Source: a virus. Taken from it: DNA of 30,883 bases. Within the stretch, counting starts at the first letter, position 1. Every line of letters starts with the position of its first letter. The DNA lies in IMG/VR virus record IMGVR_UViG_3300030118_003397, positions 1 to 30,883 of that record. One strand, given 5' to 3'. Made by a program: the position numbers and the translations under genes. Under the pieces are notes generated by a model. It made no database searches. It had not been told where the DNA came from and was given only the letters and a program-made list of their open reading frames with translations. Below are positions 14,644 through 21,202 of this stretch, piece by piece.

Positions 14644-16109
14644 CAGTAATACTCTCTATTCCTTGGCACGTACATATCTTCCTCTTCGTCCCCCTCCAGT
14701 GAGATGAACCCACCTTGACGAAAACGAATCAGAGCCATAGTCATACTGTCTACGAAGTCATCATGGTCGCCATTAGGAAAGGCAGCACATTCTTCAATCA
14801 CTTCGTCTGCAAACTTCTTTTCTGGAGCCCAAACCATTCCAGCTTCAAAGATTGGTGCAACGGTGTGCATTCGGGTCACTTTATCACGACCTTTGGCAGG
14901 AGTATAATTTAACACGGGTATGCCTGTTCTGCGTAATTCGTCGGTCAGCGGGGTACCAGTTGCCTTGGCCTCGATAATAACCATGTCAGGTTCCCAATAA
15001 TCATACTCTTCTAAAGCCACCTCTTTTAATTCTGGAAAGTTATATCGGCCTCGTCGGGCATCAAGCAGGATGATATGGTCTGCTCCCCCCTCTTCTGGTT
15101 GAAATACGCCCCACGTCGTGATTGCTGAATAATCCGCTGTCTCCTTTTTCGAGAACGCTGTATCATACGATTGCATGATGTATTTGACCGGCGGTACATC
15201 TTCCTTCTCCCATGTTTGCCACCACTCACGTTTGACGATTGCACCCTCTGTGGCGGTAGGTTGCTGTTGCCATTGTGCATTCCACTTGGCAACAGGCAGT
15301 GCGGCCTTGACTTTTAACAAGTCATCCTTGTTCCAGAACTCAGGCCACAGTGGTTTGTCCGACGGCATGATTGCAGGGAACTCCACAACCTCCCATTCGT
15401 CAGACATTACGTCGTTGGCCTGGGCTTTCATTAGTTTTCCGGTGAGATCCTTCGTCCCCCACCGCGTCATTACGAGAATAATCGCGCCACCCGGCTGTAA
15501 ACGTTGGCGAGGGCCTGACGTATACCACTCATAAGCGTTGTCAAACGCTCCTTCACTAAGGGCATCTTGTTCCGAATGAGGGTCGTCAATGATAAACAAG
15601 TCCGCACCGCGACCAGTGACCGCTGCACCGACTCCAGCAGCAAAATACTCGCCCCCTGCTTCTGTACCCCAGCGTCCTGCTGCTTTGTCGTCCGCTTTGA
15701 GCTTCGTTTCTGGGAAGATTTCATAATATGCCTCCGTTTCTATTAGATTACGGACCTTACGACCAAATCTGACCGCTAATTCCGTGTTATGCGTTGCTTG
15801 AATGATCTTTAATTTAGGATTTCGCCCCAAAAACCACGCTGGCATGAGGTAAGAAGCGAATTCTGACTTGGAATGACGGGGCGGCATGTTCACAATCAGC
15901 CGTTTTAACTCCCCAGTTGCTATTTTTTCTAGTTTTTCCGCGATTACACGGTGATGTCTGCCCTCTATGAAGTTCTCATAGACGTGATGTACGAAAGGCA
16001 TGAAGTGATTTTGCGCTTTTTCGCGGGTTGCTATCCTGACTTCGGCCTGTTTGAGGGCCAAAATCTCTTTTAGCACCTCATCAGGCAAAGATTCTAGGGT
16101 CGAAGACAT
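14643..16109 (-). CDS. terL: Terminase large subunit (ATPase and nuclease)
   Basis: A 488-residue protein. The ATPase domain has a Walker A variant MPPRHSKSEF (about 75-84), Walker B LFIIDDPHSE (about 171-180) and the coupling motif VMTRWGTKDL (about 213-222). The RNase H-like nuclease has acidic residues at SYDTAFS (Asp about 315), IIEAKATG (Glu about 380) and DHDDFVDSM near the C-terminus. This is the motor that packages DNA into the prohead through the portal and cuts it. The start is the ATG at 16109 sharing a base with the upstream stop; a TTG one codon earlier is possible. Unusually, the small subunit lies about 7 kb away, beyond the early genes. Confidence 0.95.
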   Translation of the reverse strand: MSSTLESLPDEVLKEILALKQAEVRIATREKAQNHFMPFVHHVYENFIEGRHHRVIAEKLEKIATGELKRLIVNMPPRHSKSEFASYLMPAWFLGRNPKLKIIQATHNTELAVRFGRKVRNLIETEAYYEIFPETKLKADDKAAGRWGTEAGGEYFAAGVGAAVTGRGADLFIIDDPHSEQDALSEGAFDNAYEWYTSGPRQRLQPGGAIILVMTRWGTKDLTGKLMKAQANDVMSDEWEVVEFPAIMPSDKPLWPEFWNKDDLLKVKAALPVAKWNAQWQQQPTATEGAIVKREWWQTWEKEDVPPVKYIMQSYDTAFSKKETADYSAITTWGVFQPEEGGADHIILLDARRGRYNFPELKEVALEEYDYWEPDMVIIEAKATGTPLTDELRRTGIPVLNYTPAKGRDKVTRMHTVAPIFEAGMVWAPEKKFADEVIEECAAFPNGDHDDFVDSMTMALIRFRQGGFISLEGDEEEDMYVPRNREYY

Positions 16110-17248
16110 CAACTACGACGCAATGAGCTCAGACCATACGCTGGAGAGAACTGTTGCGGGGCCCGAAAGCTTGGTTGCAACGATACCGGAGCCAAAGTCG
16201 GCAGTCCTGTGTAGGAATATTGCACAGGATCGCGCGGTTGGTAGTTAGCTCCTGTAACAAAAGGTGTCTGCGCGACCGGTTCTTGGGGAGCAGTCATGGC
16301 ACTTTCAGGAATTAGAGGTGGAATAACCGTTTGAGGTTGATTATCGCCTCTCGATTCTCTGTCCTCTTCCTCACGCTGTCTTTGCATCCTAAAAAGATCA
16401 CCAGCCGCCTCTTCTTGGCCCTTGATATCAAACAATCCAACAGAAGAGGGAGTATATACTCTGTTTTCCTGTGGGTTATACACCCCTGTTATCTGACCTT
16501 GGTCATTTGTTTGTAATTGATTACCCGCAAGATTCGCCTGACGAGCAAATTCTTTGTCTCTATTACTAAAATCTTCAATAATAGTTCTAGCTAATCCAAG
16601 CGGCTGTAATAAATTACGAAGACCTACTTCTGCTTCTCCAGGGATCGGTCTTCCTTCTTCTACCGCTTTCCTAATCTCTTCCTGTCTTTCTCTTTCTTTG
16701 TCTTGAACATCAGGTGGCAAGAACTCAGAAAAATCACCAACGTCGCCTCCATCAAAATCAACAGGTGAATCAGGAGCAAAGGTTTCTGGATAATCGTAAA
16801 TAAAATCGGTAGTCGCAGGTCTTACTTCTGTTCTAGGGCCAAATCGAGCTTTAGTCTGATCGGGTTGTTTTAAAAACTGATCTCGAGTAAGAGCATTAGG
16901 ATAACGTGGACCTGTATCAAACCGAGCTTTGTTTTGCGCTAATGCTTTGTTTTGCGCTAATTGTGCAACTCGGTCTATGCTTGCGGCTTCAATGGCTCCT
17001 TGAACTGCCGCACGGTCCGCTAACGCTTGCCTCTGTTGTCTATTGGTCGTTATATCTCGGTCGCCAGTTGCTCGTTGCGCTCGAGCAAAAGACTCATCAT
17101 CACTAAGATCGCGGCCCCTTTCTCTTGCTTCTCTTGCGGCTTTTTCTACCTGAGATTCATAAGCCGGTCTAGTGTCTCCTGAAAGTCTGACTGTATCGTC
17201 AAAGTCACCAGCAGAACCGCCACCTGTACCTTCTGGATCGCCACTCAT
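16109..17248 (-). CDS. Large disordered protein between HlyC-like and terminase genes
   Basis: A 379-residue protein with a Gly/Asp-rich start, a charged region rich in Arg, Gln, Asp and Glu (ERQEEIRKAVEEGRPIPGEA), one more ordered stretch (VGLRNLLQPLGLARTIIEDF), repeats of ALAQNKA, and a Pro/Gln-rich C-terminus (FRAPQQFSPAYGLSSLRRS). It has few hydrophobic residues overall, so it is probably mostly unfolded. ATGA and TGATG overlaps tie it to both neighbours. It could be an ejected virion protein or a scaffold-like factor. I do not recognise a family. Confidence 0.75.
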   Translation of the reverse strand: MSGDPEGTGGGSAGDFDDTVRLSGDTRPAYESQVEKAAREARERGRDLSDDESFARAQRATGDRDITTNRQQRQALADRAAVQGAIEAASIDRVAQLAQNKALAQNKARFDTGPRYPNALTRDQFLKQPDQTKARFGPRTEVRPATTDFIYDYPETFAPDSPVDFDGGDVGDFSEFLPPDVQDKERERQEEIRKAVEEGRPIPGEAEVGLRNLLQPLGLARTIIEDFSNRDKEFARQANLAGNQLQTNDQGQITGVYNPQENRVYTPSSVGLFDIKGQEEAAGDLFRMQRQREEEDRESRGDNQPQTVIPPLIPESAMTAPQEPVAQTPFVTGANYQPRDPVQYSYTGLPTLAPVSLQPSFRAPQQFSPAYGLSSLRRS

Positions 17249-17670
17249 ATCCGTATACTTCCTATATGATTTCTAAGACCCCGGTATATCCTAGCCTTCA
17301 TCCCAGGACCATACCTCTTATTATGCCAGTTCCGCATCACCCGTATAATATGAATACAGTTTCCAAACGGAGCAGCAAAATCTATATACCATAGAGTACC
17401 ATCTTCTCCTTCAAAATCTATCGGTTGCAGTCTCCTGCTCCGAGTCAGGTAACCCTCCTCCGCTTCAGGAGATAAAAACGCATGCGTACTAAATCCAATC
17501 GGATTGGCTAAATCATCATAAGCAACCAACAACTTACCATGGTCCTTGGGCGCAAGAATCAATCTCTCAATATCACGGTCATTGTAAAAACGGTGCGTGT
17601 CCGACTGCGCCATCAAAAACAAAGTGTTCTCCACTAACGGTGCACCTGGAAGGTTCAAATGAATTTGCAT
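17245..17670 (-). CDS. HlyC-like toxin-activating lysine acyltransferase
   Basis: A 141-residue protein from the ATG at 17670. It follows the HlyC pattern: FLMAQSDTHRFYNDRDIERL (candidate catalytic His about 29), LVAYDDLANPIGFSTHAFLS, then SPEAEEGYLTRSRRLQPIDF and DGTLWYIDFAAPFGNCIHII (candidate catalytic Asp). HlyC-type enzymes move fatty acyl groups from acyl-carrier protein to internal lysines of RTX toxins; the usual length is about 170 residues. No RTX toxin or its nonapeptide repeats is seen in the window, so the target must be different or elsewhere. It is the first gene of the leftward virion block. The open frame continues up to 17859, but the upstream part runs into the control region. 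The ribosome site is weak. Confidence 0.75.
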   Translation of the reverse strand: MQIHLNLPGAPLVENTLFLMAQSDTHRFYNDRDIERLILAPKDHGKLLVAYDDLANPIGFSTHAFLSPEAEEGYLTRSRRLQPIDFEGEDGTLWYIDFAAPFGNCIHIIRVMRNWHNKRYGPGMKARIYRGLRNHIGSIRI

Positions 17671-17982
17671 GGTGATTTTTTCTCGGACCAAGGGACTCCG
17701 ACGTGAGTCTACACGACTTTTAAGGGTGGGGGTCGGAACAAAATTCTCGGTCAATGAAATTATTGAAGCAGCCGCATATAGCAGCCATACACAAGCACCG
17801 CCCGCCTCTAGGGGTGACCCCGTCCGAAACGCCACCCGCCACCGTCCGAAACGCCCCAAGTAACCGGCCTTTTTTACACGATATTAGACTAATGTCTAAT
17901 ACATTAATTTACATTAGTCTATAGTATATCAAGTGTAGTTGGCGGGGACTACAAAAAACCCCACACAATAGAGGACGCTATC
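17671..17982. other. Divergent control region, no gene supported
   Basis: This stretch separates the leftward virion block from the rightward early block. The part near 17671-17860 continues the open frame of the HlyC-like gene, but it has no convincing start or protein-like composition. The AT-rich part (17870-17945) carries an inverted repeat and promoter-like words on both strands. GAGGA precedes the early gene at 17983. Confidence 0.6.
17885..17921. promoter_or_regulatory. 11-bp inverted repeat in the divergent promoter region (operator candidate)
   Basis: TAGACTAATGT (17885-17895) and ACATTAGTCTA (17911-17921) are perfect inverted copies 15 bases apart. Just to the right, read on the minus strand, ACACTTGATAT followed by TAGACTAATGTAA is shared, with a two-base spacing change, by the promoter region near 23941-23972 on the plus strand. 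The site could bind a dimeric phage regulator controlling both directions. Confidence 0.6.
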
Positions 17983-18261
17983 ATGTTTGATAAGCAAATA
18001 ATCAAAGAGGCCGTAGGCCGTCGCTTTTTCTCAGTCACTTTCATCAAGAAAGATAATTCACTCCGTAAGATGGTCTGCGTATTACCATCAGCCGACCGAT
18101 TCTTTTCGGGCGGTGAATTACGCGGTAATCGTGAGCGGTTACTGTCAGTAGTTGACATTGACCTACTTCGTAAGGGTGAAGACCCCAAAAAAGCATGGCG
18201 GTCAATCAATCTTGACACCATCGTTGAATTCAACTTCATGGGCCGTAATTGGGTTAACTAA
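17983..18261 (+). CDS. SH3-like beta-barrel protein (WYL_2 / Sm-like type)
   Basis: A 92-residue protein with the pattern GRRFFSVTFIKKDNSLRKMV, a GG-containing middle and a late SINLDTIVEFNFMG. This matches small phage proteins annotated as SH3 beta-barrel fold or WYL_2. The family is thought to bind nucleic acid or regulate transcription, but biochemical proof is scarce. It is the first rightward gene after the divergent control region, preceded by GAGGA, so it is probably expressed immediately early. The CGGGGG hairpin follows its stop closely. Confidence 0.75.
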   Translation: MFDKQIIKEAVGRRFFSVTFIKKDNSLRKMVCVLPSADRFFSGGELRGNRERLLSVVDIDLLRKGEDPKKAWRSINLDTIVEFNFMGRNWVN

Positions 18262-18267
18262 GGGAGA

Positions 18268-18296
18268 CGGGGGGCGGCAACGTCCCCCGATTTTAA
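18268..18296 (+). terminator. GC hairpin with T-rich tail between first and second early genes
   Basis: CGGGGG (18268-18273) pairs with CCCCCG (18284-18289) around the loop GCGGCAACGT, followed by ATTTTAAG and then directly an ATG at 18298. GGGAG lies just before the hairpin. It is similar in layout to the hairpin at 19394-19419. Confidence 0.65.
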
Positions 18297-18297
18297 G

Positions 18298-18549
18298 ATG
18301 ACAGAATATATCGGAACATGCACATATTGGGATAATGACGAGAACGAGTTTGAATTGTCGGTGCGGTTTGAGTTTGAGCAGGACATTGAAGACGGTCACG
18401 TCAGAGCGGAACATTGGGAGTTATTAAACATTGAAGACTATTTCAATGCCCAACAATTAACACTCGACATCTCAGAGGGGTCTGCCGCTTGGGTATTTGC
18501 CGAAGATGTTCTACACGAAATCGACAAAGAAGAAGTAGCTTACTACTAA
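18298..18549 (+). CDS. Small acidic early protein, unknown function
   Basis: An 83-residue acidic protein (TCTYWDNDENEFELSVRFEF; DISEGSAAWVFAEDVLHEID) with alternating beta-type residues near the start. There is no usual ribosome site directly before the ATG. Instead GGGAG lies on the far side of a stable hairpin that ends eight bases upstream. No family recognised; it may be a host-takeover protein, by position only. Confidence 0.7.
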   Translation: MTEYIGTCTYWDNDENEFELSVRFEFEQDIEDGHVRAEHWELLNIEDYFNAQQLTLDISEGSAAWVFAEDVLHEIDKEEVAYY

Positions 18550-18590
18550 CAACAACCGGAGGGGCTATGCCCCTCCATTGGAGGACACAA
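18546..18590 (+). repeat. Intercistronic hairpin repeat, copy 1
   Basis: A segment starting CTAACAACAACC, then the perfect stem GGAGGGGC / GCCCCTCC with loop TAT (18558-18576), then TTGGAGGACACAA and an ATG. A nearly identical segment lies at 18864-18907. The 8-bp stem lacks a long T tract, so it is more likely an RNA stability, processing or translation element than a strong terminator. Confidence 0.8.
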
Positions 18591-18863
18591 ATGGAATGGA
18601 TTAAATGTTCAGATCGTATGCCTACCAATACGAACCAAGGTTATTTGGTTGTGATTAAGAACCATCCAAATGATACAAATCCAAGCGTTTCAGGTGAGTA
18701 CTTCCTATCAGAAGATTACGAAGATAACGAGCATGGAGAAGTAGAACACAATGGGTTTTGTTGGTGTTACGAGGATTATTGCAATAACACTTGCACCGTT
18801 GGGGAAAACGACGCTAGTGAAGTCACGCATTGGATGCCGTACCCAGAACCACCAACCAACTAA
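18591..18863 (+). CDS. DUF551-type protein
   Basis: A 90-residue protein beginning MEWIKCSDRMPTNTNQGYLV and ending THWMPYPEPP. The start W-I---DRMP and end HWMP-P-PP are the signature of DUF551, a short domain frequent in phages and prophages with unknown role. The middle has a Cys/Trp-rich stretch (GFCWCYEDYCNNTC). The start is set by GGAGGACACAA directly before the ATG. It is flanked by the two copies of the hairpin repeat. Confidence 0.85.
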   Translation: MEWIKCSDRMPTNTNQGYLVVIKNHPNDTNPSVSGEYFLSEDYEDNEHGEVEHNGFCWCYEDYCNNTCTVGENDASEVTHWMPYPEPPTN

Positions 18864-18907
18864 CTAACAACAACCGGAGGGGCATAGCCCCTCCTTTGGA
18901 GGACACA
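18864..18907 (+). repeat. Intercistronic hairpin repeat, copy 2
   Basis: It starts at the last base of the DUF551 stop codon region and reads CTAACAACAACC, then GGAGGGGC / GCCCCTCC with loop ATA (18876-18894), then TTTGGAGGACACA and an ATG. It differs from copy 1 mainly in the loop, which is the reverse complement of the first (ATA for TAT), and one base after the stem. Confidence 0.8.
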
Positions 18908-19087
18908 ATGAAAACTTTCTCAATCGCTTTCCTAATCTTCGCAGGACTAATCATGGTTCTTGGTGGAGTCGGATACATCGAGGATAATCCCGTGACGATC
19001 TTACACACACTGATCGGTTTCGGTCTGTCACTGGCGGGGATCGCGCTCTGGATTCTAGGTCTGCTGCTTAGTTCTAGTAGACTATAA
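18908..19087 (+). CDS. Small two-segment membrane protein
   Basis: A 59-residue protein. Segments IAFLIFAGLIMVLGGVGYI and GFGLSLAGIALWILGLLLSS are clear membrane helices with a short polar loop (EDNPVTILHT). GGAGGACACA precedes the ATG. It is the only membrane protein in this early block; superinfection exclusion or membrane takeover are common roles of such early phage proteins, but nothing specific supports one. Confidence 0.75.
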   Translation: MKTFSIAFLIFAGLIMVLGGVGYIEDNPVTILHTLIGFGLSLAGIALWILGLLLSSSRL

Positions 19088-19097
19088 AACCCAGGTT

Positions 19098-19126
19098 GTA
19101 GTGTAGTGTCATGCACACTACACTAC
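19098..19126 (+). terminator. Perfect 12-bp hairpin after the membrane-protein gene
   Basis: GTAGTGTAGTGT (19098-19109) and ACACTACACTAC (19115-19126) enclose the loop CATGC. The arms are themselves built from a repeated GTAGT/GTGT word. It is followed by ATTCTCATTC, which is not a strong T tract, so an operator or RNA-stability role is as likely as termination. Confidence 0.6.
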
Positions 19127-19154
19127 ATTCTCATTCACTAAGGAGGACACCACA

Positions 19155-19385
19155 ATGAATGACCAGTACAGAAAGCCTAATGTCTTTTTATCAGACCAAG
19201 ACATCATCGCATTACAGAACATCATCCATAACGGATGCCATGTCGAGTATGTAGACGTGGTCGGTCATGCTGACATCAGAATGCCTATCGTACATGCTGA
19301 TTCGGAAGAATGGAGCGCGCGGCTGCAAGGCATACTCTTGAGACTAGATGAAGGTCTTGAGCACGTAGACACCATTCACGAATAA
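19155..19385 (+). CDS. Small early protein, unknown function
   Basis: A 76-residue acidic protein (FLSDQDIIALQNIIHNG; HADSEEWSARLQGILLRLDE) with predicted helix-strand-helix. A strong AAGGAGGACACCACA stands before the ATG. No family recognised. It ends just before a terminator hairpin. Confidence 0.7.
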   Translation: MNDQYRKPNVFLSDQDIIALQNIIHNGCHVEYVDVVGHADIRMPIVHADSEEWSARLQGILLRLDEGLEHVDTIHE

Positions 19386-19393
19386 CTGGGAGG

Positions 19394-19419
19394 CGGGGCT
19401 GGCAACAGCCCCGATTTTT
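19394..19419 (+). terminator. Rho-independent terminator directly before an ATG
   Basis: CGGGGCT (19394-19400) and AGCCCCG (19407-19413) pair around GGCAAC, followed by ATTTTTT and immediately an ATG at 19421. GGGAGG lies at the foot of the stem on the 5' side. Confidence 0.75.
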
Positions 19420-19420
19420 T

Positions 19421-19624
19421 ATGCAGATATATCTAATCAAAGTAAACGGCCAGACGTGCGATGTCGGCTTCATCCACGAGTCTGACGATCCTCAAACTGG
19501 GCTGGCTGCCGAAGACGTTATCGCTTTAGAAGATGTCGGGTTATTGCCCAGTGAAGTAGGAATCATTGACCATGACCTACCCAAGGGTATGCTCCTAGAG
19601 TCGCAAGGTCGCAGAGTAAAATAA
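19421..19624 (+). CDS. Small early protein translated behind a hairpin, unknown function
   Basis: A 67-residue protein (MQIYLIKVNGQTCDVGFIHE; EDVGLLPSEVGIIDHDLPKG). It has no ribosome site between the terminator-like hairpin and the ATG; the nearest GGGAGG lies before the hairpin, the same arrangement as at 18298. The protein is acidic with beta-type residues at the start. No family recognised. It is a moderate call because of the unusual start. Confidence 0.6.
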   Translation: MQIYLIKVNGQTCDVGFIHESDDPQTGLAAEDVIALEDVGLLPSEVGIIDHDLPKGMLLESQGRRVK

Positions 19625-19627
19625 AAC

Positions 19628-19658
19628 TTGTGTACTCTTGTGTTTTATGTGGTACACT
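19628..19658 (+). promoter_or_regulatory. Early promoter candidate
   Basis: TACACT (19653-19658) with a preceding TGG makes an extended -10. TTGTGT lies 19 bases upstream, a weak -35. The downstream sequence TACACTTTACTTGTCTTAAA and the following GGAGGACAAA closely match those at 20986-21017. Confidence 0.5.
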
Positions 19659-19688
19659 TTACTTGTCTTAAAACGGAGGACAAAAGAT

Positions 19689-19973
19689 ATGAGTAATCCA
19701 TTTGGTAAAACCCGCGACGCTGAGAAGCCTTATGCAATCTATAAAGGTGCTAATGGTTTTGAATGGCGTATCCTGAAAACCTACAAGAAGCCTGATAATG
19801 AAGATAAAGACCCCTATGCGCGGTGGTTCACATCAGCTACGTCTTATCTCATGCCTGAGGGTGAGTACGAATACGGTGACGTATACCGTGCTGACATTCT
19901 TGATCACGGACGGCTAGTGTACGCAGAGCCTGAGTGGAAAGAACGGTTTAATCTTTTCGGAGATTTGGCATAA
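19689..19973 (+). CDS. Conserved phage protein with SNPFGKTR start
   Basis: A 94-residue protein (MSNPFGKTRDAEKPYAIYKG; FEWRILKTYKKP; YARWFTSATSYL; YEYGDVYRADI). Proteins with this start and the W-R-LKTY and YARWF motifs are widespread in phages of many hosts, including mycobacteriophages, by my memory; no function is known. The start is fixed by CGGAGGACAAAAGAT ahead of the ATG and a promoter-like sequence upstream. Confidence 0.8.
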   Translation: MSNPFGKTRDAEKPYAIYKGANGFEWRILKTYKKPDNEDKDPYARWFTSATSYLMPEGEYEYGDVYRADILDHGRLVYAEPEWKERFNLFGDLA

Positions 19974-19978
19974 TAACG

Positions 19979-20001
19979 GAGGGGCATTCGCCCCTCTTTT
20001 T
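19979..20001 (+). terminator. GC hairpin with T5 tail
   Basis: GAGGGGC (19979-19985) and GCCCCTC (19990-19996) with loop ATTC, followed by TTTTT, then the GGAGGACTAAAA of the next gene. It belongs to the same family as the hairpins at 18558 and 18876. Confidence 0.75.
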
Positions 20002-20013
20002 GGAGGACTAAAA

Positions 20014-20310
20014 ATGGAACAAGCAACAGACAGAGAAATAGGTGGCTCACACTTGCAGGGCTACACTACCTCTACCTTTCAAAACATCATCGACAAACTA
20101 GGTAAGCCACACTCTCAGGGTGACGCTTACAAGACGGACGCTGAGTGGGCTTTCAAGTTTGAAGATGGAACGGTTGCCACGCTTTACAATTGGAAAAATG
20201 GCAAAAACTATTGCGGTGCTAATGGTCTCAACCTTGAGGACATCACTGAGTGGAACATCGGTGGCTTTAGCCCTGATGCAGTTTATAAGATTGAGGAGGC
20301 TTTGAAATGA
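20014..20310 (+). CDS. Conserved early phage protein (FEDGTVATLYNWK motif)
   Basis: A 98-residue protein with TEWNIGGFS near the end and WAFKFEDGTVATLYNWKNGK in the middle. This pair of motifs is found in small phage proteins across many groups; I know no function. The Trp/Tyr-rich core suggests a small beta fold. It ends with an ATGA overlap into the DUF3085 gene, so the two are probably made together. Confidence 0.8.
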   Translation: MEQATDREIGGSHLQGYTTSTFQNIIDKLGKPHSQGDAYKTDAEWAFKFEDGTVATLYNWKNGKNYCGANGLNLEDITEWNIGGFSPDAVYKIEEALK

Positions 20311-20684
20311 CAATGCTAACCTTTAAGAGTAAAGAGTTTCCACGCATGTTGGAGTTTATGCGTAACCATGACCGTAAGATTCCCTACGGTGAAAACACCA
20401 AAGACTTTGGTTTGCACCTCGTCAAGGATGACGGTATCTATCTAATGGCTGGAACCGTCCAAGCTGATTGGATGGAACACCTCAAGAAGTGTCACGTTAT
20501 CTACGCTCAAGGTTTCTCACCGAAGACCAAAGACCTTTGGGAAAAATGTCGTGACGCTGTAGGGGGTGACGATTTCGTTGAATGGATACCGCTCAATAAC
20601 AAGATGGTTAACGTGCTTGCTAGAAGCGGACACATGAAAATAAGACTCACACCAAAAGAAGTTCAGATAAACGTTTACGGATAA
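20307..20684 (+). CDS. DUF3085-like protein
   Basis: A 125-residue protein. The segments VKDDGIYLMAGTVQ, CHVIYAQGFSPKTKDLWE and AVGGDDFVEWIPLN reproduce the pattern I remember for DUF3085, a domain of plasmids and phages with unknown function. It starts four bases before the end of the preceding gene and is the last gene before a strong terminator. Confidence 0.75.
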   Translation: MTMLTFKSKEFPRMLEFMRNHDRKIPYGENTKDFGLHLVKDDGIYLMAGTVQADWMEHLKKCHVIYAQGFSPKTKDLWEKCRDAVGGDDFVEWIPLNNKMVNVLARSGHMKIRLTPKEVQINVYG

Positions 20685-20702
20685 CAGTGTCCTCTGTTAT
20701 GT

Positions 20703-20728
20703 GCCCCACTTCGGTGGGGCTTTTTTTT
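20703..20728 (+). terminator. Strong rho-independent terminator with TTCG loop
   Basis: GCCCCAC (20703-20709) and GTGGGGC (20714-20720) with the very stable TTCG tetraloop, followed by eight T. A near copy lies at 22691-22713. Confidence 0.92.
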
Positions 20729-20802
20729 GCCAACTGGTACGGATCGATCCATTAAATGGCAACGAACTACTGCACCAGTGAACATTTCACACCATATATT
20801 AT

Positions 20803-20884
20803 CGCAGAACCGCAAGACTCGCAGAGCCCGCAGGAGCGCAGACTTTCTATATGAACCCGCGCAGGAGCGCAGACTTTCTATATG
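20803..20884 (+). repeat. CGCA-type repeats, including a 25-base direct repeat
   Basis: Units CGCAGAAC, CGCAAGACT, CGCAGAGCC, CGCAGGAG and CGCAGACT follow one another. The segment from CGCAGGAG to CTATATG (20829-20853) is repeated exactly at 20860-20884. Related units occur at 21624-21652, 22608-22648 and 22741-22755. Confidence 0.75.
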
Positions 20885-20964
20885 TGACAAGAAGCAGGCA
20901 GCTGCGGCTGCAGCTGCGGTTTAGTTAACGACATCCTGGCGAACGGTCAGCTAGAAAAAAGTTA

Positions 20965-20991
20965 CCACTACACTAGTTTATGTGTTACACT
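20965..20991 (+). promoter_or_regulatory. Early promoter candidate
   Basis: The box ACTACACTAGTTT (20967-20979) is shared exactly with the promoter at 21655-21682. It is followed by TGTTACACT, an extended -10 (TACACT 20986-20991). The -35 region is poor. GGAGGACAAA and the ATG at 21020 follow. Confidence 0.55.
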
Positions 20992-21019
20992 TTATGTGTC
21001 TTAAATTGGAGGACAAATA

Positions 21020-21202
21020 ATGGATATTAAAAAAGAGTTGGAAAAAATATCGGGTCTGTTAGCAGATGCCCGTAACAAACTAGACGAGGTTGGTTCTGAA
21101 TTGGACGGCGAAGTTGAAAATCTTGACTATGACGTGACTGATTGGACTAACAGTATTGAGAATGTCGAAACTGAAATTGATACCTATTTGGAGGACAAAT
21201 AA
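21020..21202 (+). CDS. Small coiled-coil early protein
   Basis: A 60-residue acidic protein with heptad-like spacing throughout (IKKELEKISGLLADARNKLD; IENVETEIDTYLED). GGAGGACAAATA precedes the ATG. Its stop shares a base with the next start (TAATG), and the sequence around that stop, GGAGGACAAATAATGGA, repeats its own start region. It may be a small oligomeric inhibitor or adaptor; no family recognised. Confidence 0.75.
   Translation: MDIKKELEKISGLLADARNKLDEVGSELDGEVENLDYDVTDWTNSIENVETEIDTYLEDK

Larger units (their letters stand above)
20685..21019 (+). other. Intergenic region with repeats and promoter, no gene
   Basis: After the terminator there is a stretch with CGCA-type short repeats, a 25-base direct repeat, a GC-rich nearly palindromic run of GCAGCTGC words (about 20898-20918) and an early promoter. 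Frames here have no ribosome site or protein-like composition. Confidence 0.7.

Noticed and set aside
3745-17670. Lysogeny genes or integrase in the late block
   Set aside because: None of the proteins shows tyrosine or serine recombinase or CI-type repressor motifs, so a temperate life style is not supported by this window.
17671-17859. N-terminal extension of the HlyC-like protein to 204 residues
   Set aside because: The extension has random-looking composition and no ribosome site, and the HlyC similarity starts only after the ATG at 17670.
20729-20960. Possible tRNA or small RNA after the strong terminator
   Set aside because: No cloverleaf with a T-loop GTTCRA and CCA end could be built; the region is better explained by repeats.
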